This document shows positions 1 to 9,147 of a stretch of 64,000 nt of DNA, piece by piece. The notes under the pieces are model-generated. The model was not told the origin of the DNA and made no database searches. It was given only the letters and a program-made list of their open reading frames with translations. How positions within the stretch are numbered: the first letter of the stretch is position 1; each line of letters begins with the position of its first letter. Made by a program: the position numbers and the translations under genes. Origin of the DNA: Brevibacterium sp. XM4083 (GTDB taxonomy: Bacteria > Actinomycetota > Actinomycetes > Actinomycetales > Brevibacteriaceae); assembly GCF_006489205.2 (NCBI RefSeq), contig NZ_VFYR02000002.1:434001-498000 (forward strand), read 5' to 3'.

Positions 1-1103
1 TAAAGCACACCTGGGAATTCGACGATCGCGGCCGTACCATTGATGGCCAACCAGCTAAGCATGTGCATTGTGAAGGCGAGATCGGCCTTCGACTTCGGTG
101 CCAGCACGCCAGCCGGAGCAAACCGCTCGTCGTTGATCAGGAGAGGGTTGGCGTCGCCCTCCCACTTGATCGAGTACGGAGGGTTGGAGACGATTGCCTC
201 AAACGGCTCGTCGTCCCAGTGCTGTGGGTCAATCAGGGTGTCGCCGTGGGCGAGGTTGAAGTCGGCATAGTTAACGTCGTGCAGGAACATGTTGATCCGC
301 GCGAGGTTGTAAGTCGTCAGGTTGATCTCCTGACCGTAGAACCCCTGACGGACGTTGTTCTTGCCGAGCACCTTGTCGAACTTCAAAAGAAGAGACCCCG
401 AGCCGACCGCCGGGTCGTAGACCTTGTTGACATGCTTCTTGCCGACCACCGTGATTCGCGCCAGGAGCTCGGACACCTCCTGCGGCGTGTAGTACTCACC
501 ACCTGACTTACCGGCATTGGCCGCATACATTTGCATCAGATACTCGTAGGCGTCACCAAACAAGTCAATCGAATTGTCCTCCCACCGCCCCAGGGGAAGG
601 TCACCGATCTCGTCGAGTAGCTTCACCAGCTTCTGGTTGCGCTTCGCGACCGTCGAACCGAGCTTGTTGCTGTTGACGTCCAGATCGTCGAACAGACCCT
701 TGATGTCGTCCTCGCTGTCCGTGCCCAACGCCGACGCCTCGAAGTTCTTGAAGACCCGCTCGAGCGTCTCGTTCAGGTTCTCGTCGTCCGCGGCACGTTC
801 ACGGACGTTGGCGAACAGGTCGGACGGCAGGATGAAGAAGCCCTTCTCAGCCACCACCTCGTTGCGCGCGAAGTCCGCCTGCGAGTCTGCCATCTGCGTG
901 TAGTCGAACGACGCGTCACCGGCCTCATGCTCACCGTGATTGATGTAGGCCGTGAGGTTCTCGGAGACGAACCGGTAGAAGAGCATCCCCAGCACGTAAG
1001 ACTTGAAATCCCACCCGTCAACACTGCCCCGAAGGTCATTTGCGATGCGCCAAATCATCTTGTGCAACTCGGCTCGCTGCGCCTCTTTGGTGCTCGGTGC
1101 CAT
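1..1103 (-). CDS. hsdM: Type I restriction-modification M subunit (HsdM), 5' part, cut by window edge
   Basis: This is the N6-adenine methyltransferase subunit of a type I restriction-modification system, which normally works with HsdS and HsdR. The frame opens at ATG 1103 ([15 protein letters not shown]) and stays open to base 1, giving about 367 codons of a family that is usually near 500. An N-terminal helical HsdM domain contains [16 protein letters not shown]. The SAM-binding motif [11 protein letters not shown] lies near residue 230 and the catalytic NPPY motif near residue 306. The last visible residues read FPGVL, as in the conserved core. The remainder of hsdM, and any hsdS and hsdR, would lie to the left. 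GC content is visibly lower than in the genes from 2.2 kb onward, which suggests an acquired island. I am confident of the family; activity cannot be judged. Confidence 0.93.
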   Translation of the reverse strand, partial: MAPSTKEAQRAELHKMIWRIANDLRGSVDGWDFKSYVLGMLFYRFVSENLTAYINHGEHEAGDASFDYTQMADSQADFARNEVVAEKGFFILPSDLFANVRERAADDENLNETLERVFKNFEASALGTDSEDDIKGLFDDLDVNSNKLGSTVAKRNQKLVKLLDEIGDLPLGRWEDNSIDLFGDAYEYLMQMYAANAGKSGGEYYTPQEVSELLARITVVGKKHVNKVYDPAVGSGSLLLKFDKVLGKNNVRQGFYGQEINLTTYNLARINMFLHDVNYADFNLAHGDTLIDPQHWDDEPFEAIVSNPPYSIKWEGDANPLLINDERFAPAGVLAPKSKADLAFTMHMLSWLAINGTAAIVEFPGVL

Positions 1104-1196
1104 AGGTCTAACTCCTCCGCGCCACTGCGCAATTACGGTACTGGGTGGTTTACATCTCAGGCTATCGCGCACCACTGACATCGGGTCGAGTCGACA

Positions 1197-2228
1197 TCAC
1201 TTAGTTGCGTAAAAAGCCACAGCTGCTGCTGCGGTCACGTTCAACGAGTCGACGCCGCCCATCATCGGTATCGTCACACGGCGATCCAGTAGAGCATTAG
1301 TTTCCCTCGTAATCCCGTGGCCCTCAGTCCCGAACACAAGAGCAAGCTTCTCGTGGTCTTCGGCCACCAGATCATCAAGTGTGATCGCGCCCTCCCCCAG
1401 CGTCAGGCCAGCCACGACGTAGCCAGCCTCCTTGAGGTCCGCGATGCCCTTCTCCCAATCAGGGATCCGGGTCCACGGCACTTGGAAGACCGTCCCCATC
1501 GAAACCCGTACCGACCGCCGGTATAGGGGGTCAGCGCAAGTCGGCGACACCAGCACAGCATCGAGGCCCAGAGCCGCAGCATTGCGGAAGGCACTGCCCA
1601 CGTTGGTATGGTCCACTAGGCCTTCCAGGACCGCTACCCTACTGCGTCCGCTCGGCGCGGCGACAGGTTCCGGATGGAGTAGTTTAGGATCAGACACGTT
1701 CGTATGGTCGACAACGTCCTCGATGACGACGACCCGGCGGGCTTCGGCGAGCAGATCGGTGAGTGGGGGCAGGACCGGGCGCTCCATCGCCGCGAGTGCC
1801 CCGCGGTGGAGGTGGAAGCCGGTGAGCGCCTCGACGGCGTCGTCGGTGCCGATGTGGATCGGGGCGTCATTTCCGGCGATGAGGTCGGCGAGATCGAAGA
1901 GCCACTTCGGGCTCGTCAGATACGACCGCGGTGCCATGCCTGCGGCATGGGCACGGCGGATGATCTTCGAGGATTCGGCGATGAAGAGTCCCTCGGCCGG
2001 TTCGCGGACACTGCGCAGGGCGACGTCGGTGAGGTTCGTGTAATCGGCCAGCGCCGCGCCGGCCTCAGCACCAGCGCCCCCGGCCGCACCCGCGTCTGCC
2101 CCGCCGACCTCGGCGGTGTCGAAGAAGTGCAGGCGGCCGGTGGCGATCCCGAGTTCGGCAGCCCGTGCGATGATCTGCTCCCGGGTCAGCGGAGCCTTCG
2201 CCGGAGTGTTCACTGCCTGTCCCCCCAT
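1197..2228 (-). CDS. TrmH/SpoU-family RNA 2'-O-methyltransferase, mosaic
   Basis: This is a SPOUT-class RNA ribose methyltransferase of about 343 residues. The C-terminal half has the family signatures: DHTNVGSAFRNAAALG, then LALVFGTEGHGI, then IPMMGGVDSLNVTAAAAV. ATG 2228 is the first start after the upstream gene ends at 2240. GTG 2213 has a better ribosome site (GGGGGA) and may be the real start. The motif DHTNV occurs twice, 32 codons apart: VVVIEDVVDHTNV and then VAVLEGLVDHTNVGS. Codon use changes from strongly GC-ending upstream of about 1700 to mixed, T/A-ending downstream. The family normally has one copy of this motif, so I infer a recombination joint inside the gene. RNA target unknown. 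Confidence 0.85.
   Translation of the reverse strand: MGGQAVNTPAKAPLTREQIIARAAELGIATGRLHFFDTAEVGGADAGAAGGAGAEAGAALADYTNLTDVALRSVREPAEGLFIAESSKIIRRAHAAGMAPRSYLTSPKWLFDLADLIAGNDAPIHIGTDDAVEALTGFHLHRGALAAMERPVLPPLTDLLAEARRVVVIEDVVDHTNVSDPKLLHPEPVAAPSGRSRVAVLEGLVDHTNVGSAFRNAAALGLDAVLVSPTCADPLYRRSVRVSMGTVFQVPWTRIPDWEKGIADLKEAGYVVAGLTLGEGAITLDDLVAEDHEKLALVFGTEGHGITRETNALLDRRVTIPMMGGVDSLNVTAAAAVAFYATK
1601..1712 (-). repeat. Imperfect 16-bp direct repeat, 96-bp period, inside the trmH-like gene
   Basis: The plus-strand sequences at 1601-1616 (CGTTGGTATGGTCCAC) and 1697-1712 (CGTTCGTATGGTCGAC) match at 14 of 16 bases. They lie exactly 96 bp apart, so the frame is kept. They encode the doubled DHTNV of the SpoU motif and mark the place where base composition changes. 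Confidence 0.8.
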
Positions 2229-2239
2229 CTCGGCGCCGC

Positions 2240-3058
2240 TCACAGCGTGAGGATCCGCACGATCGCGACGATGCCGAGGACGACGATGACCGCCCGCAGC
2301 AGACCCGGGGAGAACTTCCGTCCCACCCGGGCCCCGATGTAGCCGCCGATGAGCGAGCCGACGGCCACGCAGACGACTGCCGTCCAGTTGATCCGGTCGT
2401 GACCGACGATGATGTACGTCGTCGCCGAGACGGTGTTGACGACGAGGACGAGGACGTTCTTCAGCCCGTTGAGCCGCTGCAGGTCGTCGGTGAGGATGAG
2501 CCCGAGCAGGGCGACGAGGATGATCCCCTGCGCCGCGGCGAAGTATCCGCCGTAGATCGCGGTGAGGAAGATGATGATGAGCGCGACCGTGTACTTCGCC
2601 GGTCCCAGCCCCGCCCCCGAGCCGTCGAGCGCAGAGGGGGCAACGACCGCCTCGGTGGCCTCCCGCCGCAGCGCCCGCTCCTTGAGGTACCGGGAGAGGT
2701 AGGGCTGGCCGACGACCATGACGACGGCGAGGACGAGGAGGATCGGCACGATCGTCTCGAACGCGTCCTCGGGCAGGTGGAGGAGCAGATAGGCACCGAG
2801 GAGGGACCCGGCCAGGGAGGCGGGAACGAACCCGGCGAACCGCTTCCACTGCCCCTTGAGCTCCTCCCGGTACCCGAACGACGAGGCGATGTTGCCGGGG
2901 ACGAGGCCCACGGCATTGCTCATCGTCGCCACGACCGGGGGCACCCCGAAGGCGACGAGGACGGGGAACGTGATGAGCGTCCCGGATCCGACGACGGCAT
3001 TGATCCCCCCGGCGCCGATGCCGGCGAGGATGATGAGTGCGATCTGCCAGATCTCCAC
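2240..3058 (-). CDS. TauE/SafE-family membrane transporter (anion/sulfonate exporter type)
   Basis: A 272-residue polytopic membrane protein of the TauE/SafE (DUF81) family, whose characterised members export sulfite, sulfoacetate or related anions. The N-terminus IALIILAGIGAGGINAVVGSG carries the family's glycine-rich first helix (GxxxGxxxxxVGSG). Further hydrophobic segments follow at about residues 75-95, 105-125, 165-190, 200-220 and 230-265, in two repeats separated by a charged loop at 125-155. It lies 11 nt upstream of the trmH-like gene on the same strand, and its gene ends 15 nt from the ABC ATPase. The substrate cannot be told from sequence. Confidence 0.85.
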   Translation of the reverse strand: MEIWQIALIILAGIGAGGINAVVGSGTLITFPVLVAFGVPPVVATMSNAVGLVPGNIASSFGYREELKGQWKRFAGFVPASLAGSLLGAYLLLHLPEDAFETIVPILLVLAVVMVVGQPYLSRYLKERALRREATEAVVAPSALDGSGAGLGPAKYTVALIIIFLTAIYGGYFAAAQGIILVALLGLILTDDLQRLNGLKNVLVLVVNTVSATTYIIVGHDRINWTAVVCVAVGSLIGGYIGARVGRKFSPGLLRAVIVVLGIVAIVRILTL

Positions 3059-3073
3059 GCTGTCAGCCGCGGT

Positions 3074-3859
3074 TCACGACTGGGAGCGCGCGTGGAAGCG
3101 ATCGCCGTCGCGGGTGAGCTTGACGTCGAGGCCGAAGGTCTCCGAGAGGTTCTCCGCCGTGAGCGTCTCATCGAGCGGACCCGCCGCGACCGCCTTCCCA
3201 CCGCCGAGGAGGAGCGCGTGGGTGATGCCCACGGGGATCTCCTCGACGTGGTGGGTGACCATGATCGTCGCCGGAGCCCACTTCGAGGAGAGGATCTCCG
3301 TGAGCGCGCTCAGCAGCTCCTCGCGACCGCCGAGGTCGAGGCCGGAGGCGGGTTCGTCGAGGAGGAGGAGTTCGGGGTCGGTCATGAGCGCACGGGCGAT
3401 CTGGACGCGCTTGCGCTCACCTTCCGAGAGGGTGCCGAAGGTGCGCTCGGCGAGGTGGGTGATGTTGAAGGCCTCGAGCAGATCCTTGGCACGGTCGATG
3501 TCGGTCTCGTCGTACTGCTCGACCCAGCGACCGGTGACGCCGTAGGCGGCGGTGAGCACCGTGTCGAGGGCGGCTTCGGAGTTCGGGATGCGCCCGGCCA
3601 GGGCGGTCGAGGCGTAGCCGATGCGCGGACGCAGCTCGAAGACGTCGACCCGTCCGAGGCGCTCCTCGAGGATGCCGACCTTGCCCGACGTGGGATGCAT
3701 GCGTCCTGCTGCGAGTTCGAGCAGCGTCGTCTTGCCGGCGCCGTTGGGGCCGAGGACGACCCAATGCTGGCCTTCGGAGACGGTGAGGGAGAAGTCTCGG
3801 AGGAGGAAGCTCTCCCCGCGGCGCACGGACACGGAATCCACAGTCAGCACATCACTCAT
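3074..3859 (-). CDS. ABC transporter ATP-binding protein, stand-alone
   Basis: A single ABC ATPase domain of 261 residues. Walker A is GPNGAGKTT (about residue 37), the signature is LSEGERKR (LSGGQ variant), Walker B is LLLLDEP, followed by the D-loop SGLDL and switch histidine in MVTHHVEE. No permease gene is adjacent, so it may be an orphan subunit or a non-transport ABC ATPase of the YlmA type. ATG 3859 is chosen because a GGGTGA site precedes it. The frame stays open further upstream, but that would run into the divergent gene that starts at 3903. The divergent start leaves only 43 bp for both promoters. Confidence 0.88.
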   Translation of the reverse strand: MSDVLTVDSVSVRRGESFLLRDFSLTVSEGQHWVVLGPNGAGKTTLLELAAGRMHPTSGKVGILEERLGRVDVFELRPRIGYASTALAGRIPNSEAALDTVLTAAYGVTGRWVEQYDETDIDRAKDLLEAFNITHLAERTFGTLSEGERKRVQIARALMTDPELLLLDEPASGLDLGGREELLSALTEILSSKWAPATIMVTHHVEEIPVGITHALLLGGGKAVAAGPLDETLTAENLSETFGLDVKLTRDGDRFHARSQS

Positions 3860-3902
3860 ATCACCCAACTCTATCTCAGCGGTGGATCTATTCTGGTCCG
3901 AC

Positions 3903-4637
3903 ATGGACTCACTGCTCGACTCGCTGCTGCTCACGCTCGCACTCAATCACCGCCTGTCGGGGACCCGGGCCCCCGACGAGGTCAGCACTGCCTTCCTCGA
4001 CGCCGAACGTGATGTTCCTCTCATCGTCTCCGATGCCGTCCTGGAGACGCCTGGCCCGACCGGTCTCCTCCTCTTCGCCGCGGCCGCGCAGGCGGCTGGG
4101 ATCACCCATGCCCGTCTCGCCCTCCACCATCCCTCCCTGCCGCACACCACCCCGCCGGTCGCGAAGGAGGACCGTGCGCGCGTCGGTCGTCACCCCGCCC
4201 CCATCGTCCTCCACCGGGGCGCCGATCAGGTGGGGATCATGCTGCTCGGCGCCGAGGCGAACGTCGAGGTCATCGCGTGCCGGGAGTCCGTCTATCGCCC
4301 CGTCACCGTCGAGACGCCCGCCGAGGCACTGCGCCGGCTGCGGCTGCTCGTCATGGAGGGTCTGTCGATCGTCGAGTCGATCGACGTGCCCGAGCAGTGG
4401 CGGACCGCGCCGTGGCGGGACTGGCAGGAAGAGCTGACGTCGACGCACCCGCTGACGACGCTCCTGCCGCTCGACGTCGATTCGCGGGCGATCTTCGCCG
4501 CCCTCGACATCCACGCGCGGATGCGCACCGTCCTCGCCCCGGCCACACTCGACCCGCCGGTCTTCGGCGAGCTGCTCTCCCGCCTCCACCCTGCCGCCGC
4601 GGACTACGTCACCGCGGTGGCTACGATGAGAGGGTGA
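3903..4637 (+). CDS. Conserved-type hypothetical protein, coupled to serB
   Basis: I do not recognise a characterised family for this 244-residue acidic, soluble-looking protein. It has no signal peptide or membrane helix beyond a short apolar stretch (GLLLFAAAAQAAG) near residue 55. The stop codon overlaps the GTG start of serB by 4 nt (GTGA, 4634-4637), so the two are probably translationally coupled. That hints at a linked role, but no function can be assigned. ATG 3903 is the first start that clears the divergent ABC gene. Confidence 0.7.
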   Translation: MDSLLDSLLLTLALNHRLSGTRAPDEVSTAFLDAERDVPLIVSDAVLETPGPTGLLLFAAAAQAAGITHARLALHHPSLPHTTPPVAKEDRARVGRHPAPIVLHRGADQVGIMLLGAEANVEVIACRESVYRPVTVETPAEALRRLRLLVMEGLSIVESIDVPEQWRTAPWRDWQEELTSTHPLTTLLPLDVDSRAIFAALDIHARMRTVLAPATLDPPVFGELLSRLHPAAADYVTAVATMRG

Positions 4638-5293
4638 CTGACTCTCCCGCGCTCGCCGCCCCCGTCCAGCTGCTCGTCATGGACGTCGATTCGACGTTCC
4701 TCAACGAAGAGGTCATCGACCTCATCGCCGACCATGCCGGAGTCGGCGCCCAGGTCGCCGACATCACCGAACGGGCGATGGCCGGTCAGCTCGACTTCGC
4801 GGCGTCCCTGGCCGAGCGCGTGTCCCTGCTCGCCGGTCTGCCCGTCTCCGTCCTCGACGCGGTCCGGGAGCGGGTGACGCTCACCCGCGGAGCCGCCGAA
4901 CTCGTCGCCGCCGTGCAGGCCGCCGGCGGAGTCGTCGCCCTCGTCTCCGGCGGCTTCACCGCCGTCATCGGCCCGATCGCTGAGACCCTCGGCATCACCG
5001 AGGTCCACGCGAACGGTCTCGAGGTCAGTGAGGGCCGGCTCACGGGACGCACGCAGGGTCCCGTCATCGACCCGGGGGCCAAGGAGCGGATCTTCACCGA
5101 ACTCGTCACCCGATACGACTGCGACCCCGAGCGGACCGTGGCGATCGGTGACGGTGCCAATGACATCGGCATGATCGGCGCGGCCGGGCTCGGGGTCGCA
5201 TTCTGTGCGAAGCCGGCGCTGAGAGCGGCGGCGGACGTCGTGATCGACACCCGCGATCTCGCCGAGGTGGTCAGATTCCTCGGAACGACGTGA
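4634..5293 (+). CDS. serB: Phosphoserine phosphatase (HAD superfamily)
   Basis: SerB hydrolyses O-phosphoserine to serine, the last step of the phosphorylated serine pathway. The 219-residue protein has the HAD motif I DVDST near residue 15 (nucleophile and acid aspartates), motif II in VSGGF near residue 99, a conserved lysine in PGAKERIF, and motif III GDGANDIGM near residue 173. It lacks the N-terminal ACT regulatory domain seen in some long actinobacterial SerB proteins. The GTG start at 4634 overlaps the upstream stop. The last 23 nt overlap the 3' end of the convergent sixA gene. Confidence 0.9.
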   Translation: MTDSPALAAPVQLLVMDVDSTFLNEEVIDLIADHAGVGAQVADITERAMAGQLDFAASLAERVSLLAGLPVSVLDAVRERVTLTRGAAELVAAVQAAGGVVALVSGGFTAVIGPIAETLGITEVHANGLEVSEGRLTGRTQGPVIDPGAKERIFTELVTRYDCDPERTVAIGDGANDIGMIGAAGLGVAFCAKPALRAAADVVIDTRDLAEVVRFLGTT

Positions 5294-5759
5294 CCTCGGG
5301 GGCCGGGTAGGCTCCGGGTTCGACGTCCCACGACGGCAGGTCGAAGACCGCGAGCGACGAGGGACGGAACGACTCCGGGACTCCGGCGTCGGCGGAGAGG
5401 TGACCGACCACCTCGGCGACGGTGGGCTGGTGGCCGACGATGTACGCGCACGTCGCAGCCGCCGGGATCGACCGGATCACGTCCATCCAGTCCTCGACTC
5501 CCCCGCCGTAGAGGGACTCGTCGAGGACGAGCTCGAGGTCGCCGCCGGACACCCGGTTGACGGCCTCGACGACGGCCTGCCCGGTCTGCGTGGTGCGCCG
5601 GGCCGCCGAGGCGATGGCCACCTCGGGTGACCATCGCTCGGCGATCTCGGCCCCGGCCTCGACGGCTTGGGCCAGTCCGGTCGCGCTCAGCGAGCGCTCG
5701 AAGTCGGTCGGACCGTTCGGTTCGGCCTTCGCGTGCCGGGCGAGGATGAGGACGGGCAT
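5271..5759 (-). CDS. sixA: Histidine phosphatase family protein (SixA-like)
   Basis: A 162-residue member of the histidine phosphatase (phosphoglycerate mutase-like) superfamily. The phospho-accepting histidine is in LILARHAKAE at residue 8, the conserved arginine is in SAARRTTQT near residue 53, and the second histidine is in YIVGHQPTV near residue 109. SixA of E. coli dephosphorylates phosphohistidine on PtsN/ArcB-type proteins. The actinobacterial substrate is unknown. It follows fabI by 4 nt, so it is probably cotranscribed, and its 3' end overlaps serB antisense by 23 nt. Confidence 0.82.
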   Translation of the reverse strand: MPVLILARHAKAEPNGPTDFERSLSATGLAQAVEAGAEIAERWSPEVAIASAARRTTQTGQAVVEAVNRVSGGDLELVLDESLYGGGVEDWMDVIRSIPAAATCAYIVGHQPTVAEVVGHLSADAGVPESFRPSSLAVFDLPSWDVEPGAYPAPEVTSFRGI

Positions 5760-5763
5760 GGTC

Positions 5764-6522
5764 TCAGGCGCCGGTCGAGTGGAATCCGCCGTCGACGTGG
5801 ACCATCTCGCCGGTCGTCGCGGGGAACCAGTCGGAGACGAGGGCGACGATGGCCTTGCCGGCCGGCGTCGTGTCCTTCTGGTCCCAGCCGAGCGGGGCGC
5901 GCTCGCCCCACATGTCCTCGAGCGTCCCGAAGCCGGGGATCGAGGTCGCCGCCGTCGTCTTCAGCGGTCCCGCGGAGACGAGGTTGACGCGGATGCCCTT
6001 GTCGCCGACGTACTTCGCGAGGTAGCGGGCGGTCGACTCGAAGGCGGCCTTGGCCACGCCCATCCAGTCGTAGACCGGCCAGGAGATCGTCGCGTCGAAG
6101 GTCAGGCCGACGATGCCCGCGCCCGGGTTGAGCACCGGGAGGGCGGCGACGGTGATCGCCTTGAGCGAGTACGCCGAGACCTGGATGGCGGCCTGCACCG
6201 ACTCCCACGGGGTGTCGAGGAAGACGCCGCCGAGGGCGTCCTTGGGGGCGAAGGCGATCGCGTGGACGATGCCGTCGATGTTGCCCTCGAGGCGCTCGGG
6301 CAGAGCGGCGAGGTCCTCTTCGCTCGTGGCGTCGAGTTCGATGACGCGCGGGGTCACGGGCAGGCGCTCGGCGATGACCTGGGTGATCTTCATCTGGCGG
6401 CCGAAGCTCGAGAGGATGACCTCGGCTCCCTGCTCCTGGGCGATGCGGGCGGCGGCGAAGGCGATCGACGCCTCGGTGAGCACTCCGGTGACGAGGATGC
6501 GCTTTCCGTCAAGAATTCCCAT
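5764..6522 (-). CDS. fabI: Enoyl-ACP reductase, FabI/InhA type
   Basis: This NADH-dependent enoyl-ACP reductase (252 residues) catalyses the last reduction in each cycle of type II fatty acid synthesis. It is an atypical short-chain dehydrogenase. The cofactor loop reads ILVTGVLTEASIA, as in InhA, in place of the classical TGxxxGxG. The catalytic pair is Y and K in VYDWMGVAKAAF, with Tyr-x6-Lys spacing as in InhA. The product ends with the family's VDGGFHSTGA. It sits downstream of fabG in the same orientation (77 nt gap). This neighbouring pair is the same reductase pair found at the mycobacterial fabG1-inhA locus. Confidence 0.93.
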   Translation of the reverse strand: MGILDGKRILVTGVLTEASIAFAAARIAQEQGAEVILSSFGRQMKITQVIAERLPVTPRVIELDATSEEDLAALPERLEGNIDGIVHAIAFAPKDALGGVFLDTPWESVQAAIQVSAYSLKAITVAALPVLNPGAGIVGLTFDATISWPVYDWMGVAKAAFESTARYLAKYVGDKGIRVNLVSAGPLKTTAATSIPGFGTLEDMWGERAPLGWDQKDTTPAGKAIVALVSDWFPATTGEMVHVDGGFHSTGA

Positions 6523-6599
6523 GGTGGTCCTTTCTCAGTCTGTTCTCTGATGCTGGTGCAGCGTCAGGCTGCTCAGTGTCTGGGGTCAGGGGGTGGTTG

Positions 6600-7349
<750 letters not shown>

Positions 7350-7417
7350 CTACCGTGTTTGGTGCGGCCTCGACATGCTCCCACAAACGAAGCGTATGAT
7401 TTTGTAGGTAGACCCGA

Positions 7418-8002
7418 GTGAAGAAGGTTATGGCCAAGCACCCGCAGCAGATCACCACAGCAGACACTGCGCTCGACGACGATATGAAGTCGAGGATCAT
7501 CAAGTATTCGATCACCATGGGGATCCGCACACTCTGCTTCGTGGCGGCCTATTTCGCGTTCGTCGCCTCGCAGCACGTCCTCATGTGGATCTGCGTCGCC
7601 GGCGCCGTGCTCCTGCCCTATCCGGCTGTCATCTTCGCCAACGCCGGACGGGAGCGCTCCCGCGACGACCGCTCGGCGCTCATCGACTCCGCTCCCCTCG
7701 ACCAGCTGCCGCCCGGCCGCGGCGAGACGATCAGCGGCGACACCCTCGGCGGAGAGCCCGGTGAGGCGACCGCGGAGGACTCCGGGACCGGGCGCGCGCC
7801 GCGAGGCGAGACGATCCCCGGCGAGACCGTCGATCCCGGGACAGGCGATGCGGGAACCGACGGGACCGACCCGGGCACCGCCTCGGCGGGTCCGTCTGCA
7901 CAGCGATCCCCGCGGATGACCGAGAGCGAACACCACTTCACCGCCTCGAGCAGCGGCGAGATCGTCGAGGACGACGATGAGAGCGCGGGTGGCCGCCGGT
8001 GA
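7418..8002 (+). CDS. DUF3099-like membrane protein
   Basis: A 194-residue protein with two adjacent hydrophobic helices (about residues 33-48 and 53-72), followed by a long acidic, glycine/threonine-rich tail with no predicted fold. The membrane part resembles the actinobacterial DUF3099 family, which has no known function. GTG 7418 is used here. ATG 7430 is an alternative, since AAGAAGG lies just before it. A TATGAT box at 7395-7400 is a plausible -10 for either. The stop codon overlaps the next start by 4 nt (GTGA), which fits an operon with the small protein and SURF1. Confidence 0.72.
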   Translation: MKKVMAKHPQQITTADTALDDDMKSRIIKYSITMGIRTLCFVAAYFAFVASQHVLMWICVAGAVLLPYPAVIFANAGRERSRDDRSALIDSAPLDQLPPGRGETISGDTLGGEPGEATAEDSGTGRAPRGETIPGETVDPGTGDAGTDGTDPGTASAGPSAQRSPRMTESEHHFTASSSGEIVEDDDESAGGRR

Positions 8003-8211
8003 CCGAGGCACTGCGGTGCTCGGCCAAGGGGTGCCGAGCCGATGCGACACGGGCAATCCTGTGGAACAACCCCCGCCTGCACACGCCTGTCAGGCGCAAG
8101 GTGTGGCTCGCCTGTGACGAGCACCTCGACCAGCTGCGGGAGTTCCTCACCCTGCGCAGCTTCTATCGCACCGATGTTTCCGTCGACGAGATCCCGGAGG
8201 ACGCCGGCTGA
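7999..8211 (+). CDS. Small protein with Cys/His zinc-ribbon-like pattern
   Basis: A 70-residue protein encoded between the DUF3099-like gene and SURF1, overlapping both (GTGA at 7999-8002; TGATG at 8209-8213). It has a CSAKGC pair near the N-terminus and CDEH near residue 39, which could form one metal site (C-x4-C ... C-x2-H). Homologues are common beside SURF1 genes in actinobacteria but uncharacterised, and older records carry unreliable names. I assign no function. The tight packing suggests it is made in step with SURF1, but a role in oxidase assembly is only a guess. Confidence 0.72.
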   Translation: MTEALRCSAKGCRADATRAILWNNPRLHTPVRRKVWLACDEHLDQLREFLTLRSFYRTDVSVDEIPEDAG

Positions 8212-9107
8212 TGGCCCGTTACTCATTCCTCTTCAGTGCCCGGTGGCTCAAGTACATCGCGATGACGATCATCGTCGTCATCGCGTGCGTGTTCCTCGCG
8301 CTGTGGCAGAAGGACCGCCGCGCCGAACGCCAGGCGGAGATCGACACGATCAATGCCAACTACTCGGCGGCTCCCGTCGACATCTCCGCGGTGCTCCCGT
8401 CGACCTCGGCGACGCTGCCGGAATCCGCGGAATGGACGCCGGTGTCGCTGACCGGGCGCTTCGAGACCGAGGACACGGTGCTCGCCCGCAACCGCACCGT
8501 CAACGACAAGGTCGGCTTCTACGTCGTCGTCCCGTTCACCCTGACCAGCGGAGAGACGATCGCGATCGTGCGCGGATGGGTGCCCGAATCGACCGCGGTG
8601 CCCGAGGCCCCGGCCGGTGAGCAGACGATCACCGCGCGGCTGAAGATCGCCCAGGACGGCTCCGACGATGACAATCCCGACGGCATGATCAAGGCGATCG
8701 ACCCGGCCCGGATCCCCGGCATGGGCGAGGCGTACGCCAATGTCTACGCCGAGGAGGCGGCGACGGGGGCAACCCAGGCCGAGGGCCTCACTCCCCTGCC
8801 GGCGCCCGACCTCAACCCCGGCAACCACCTGTCCTACATGCTCCAGTGGTTCGCGTTCGGGATCATGATCATCATCGCCGTGTCGATCTCGGCGCGGAGG
8901 GAACGCAAGGCGAACGCCGAGGCGGTGGCCACCGCGACGACCGACACCGAGTACGTCGTCGTCGACAAGGCGGCCCTCGACGCCGGGGCCAAGGTCAGCC
9001 AGCCGGGCAGCCGGTACGGCCGCAATCGCTTCGTCAGTCCCACCGTGCGCGGACGGGACGAAGCCGAGGAGGACGAGCTCCTCGAGGAGCGCTTCCGGTC
9101 GAGGTGA
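8211..9107 (+). CDS. SURF1 family cytochrome oxidase assembly protein
   Basis: SURF1 proteins assist insertion of heme A into subunit I of cytochrome c oxidase. This 298-residue protein has the typical topology: an N-terminal helix (YIAMTIIVVIACVFLALWQ), a periplasmic domain with EWTPVSLTGRF and a VVVPFTLTSGETIAIVRGWVP segment, and a C-terminal helix preceded by HLSYMLQWFAFG. A basic/acidic tail of about 60 residues follows. ctaA and ctaB lie at 22.6 and 24.1 kb in this window, so heme-copper oxidase biogenesis genes are spread through it. The start shares one base with the upstream stop codon. Confidence 0.87.
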   Translation: MARYSFLFSARWLKYIAMTIIVVIACVFLALWQKDRRAERQAEIDTINANYSAAPVDISAVLPSTSATLPESAEWTPVSLTGRFETEDTVLARNRTVNDKVGFYVVVPFTLTSGETIAIVRGWVPESTAVPEAPAGEQTITARLKIAQDGSDDDNPDGMIKAIDPARIPGMGEAYANVYAEEAATGATQAEGLTPLPAPDLNPGNHLSYMLQWFAFGIMIIIAVSISARRERKANAEAVATATTDTEYVVVDKAALDAGAKVSQPGSRYGRNRFVSPTVRGRDEAEEDELLEERFRSR

Positions 9108-9142
9108 GCCCCCTGCGGCTCTGCAGCTCGCTCAGGGGCTCA
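9105..9142. terminator. Inverted repeat between convergent SURF1 and ABC-F genes
   Basis: TGAGCCCCCTG and CAGGGGCTCA pair around a 17-nt interior, with one bulged C. The arm begins in the SURF1 stop codon and ends a few bases from the stop of the ABC-F gene, so it could terminate from both sides. There is no clear T-run. Confidence 0.5.
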
Positions 9143-9147
9143 GCGGC

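Noticed and set aside
2229..2849. Extension of the trmH-like gene into the TauE-like gene
   Set aside because: The added part encodes Arg/Pro-rich residues antiphase to a clear membrane protein. The start at 2228 or 2213 fits the family.
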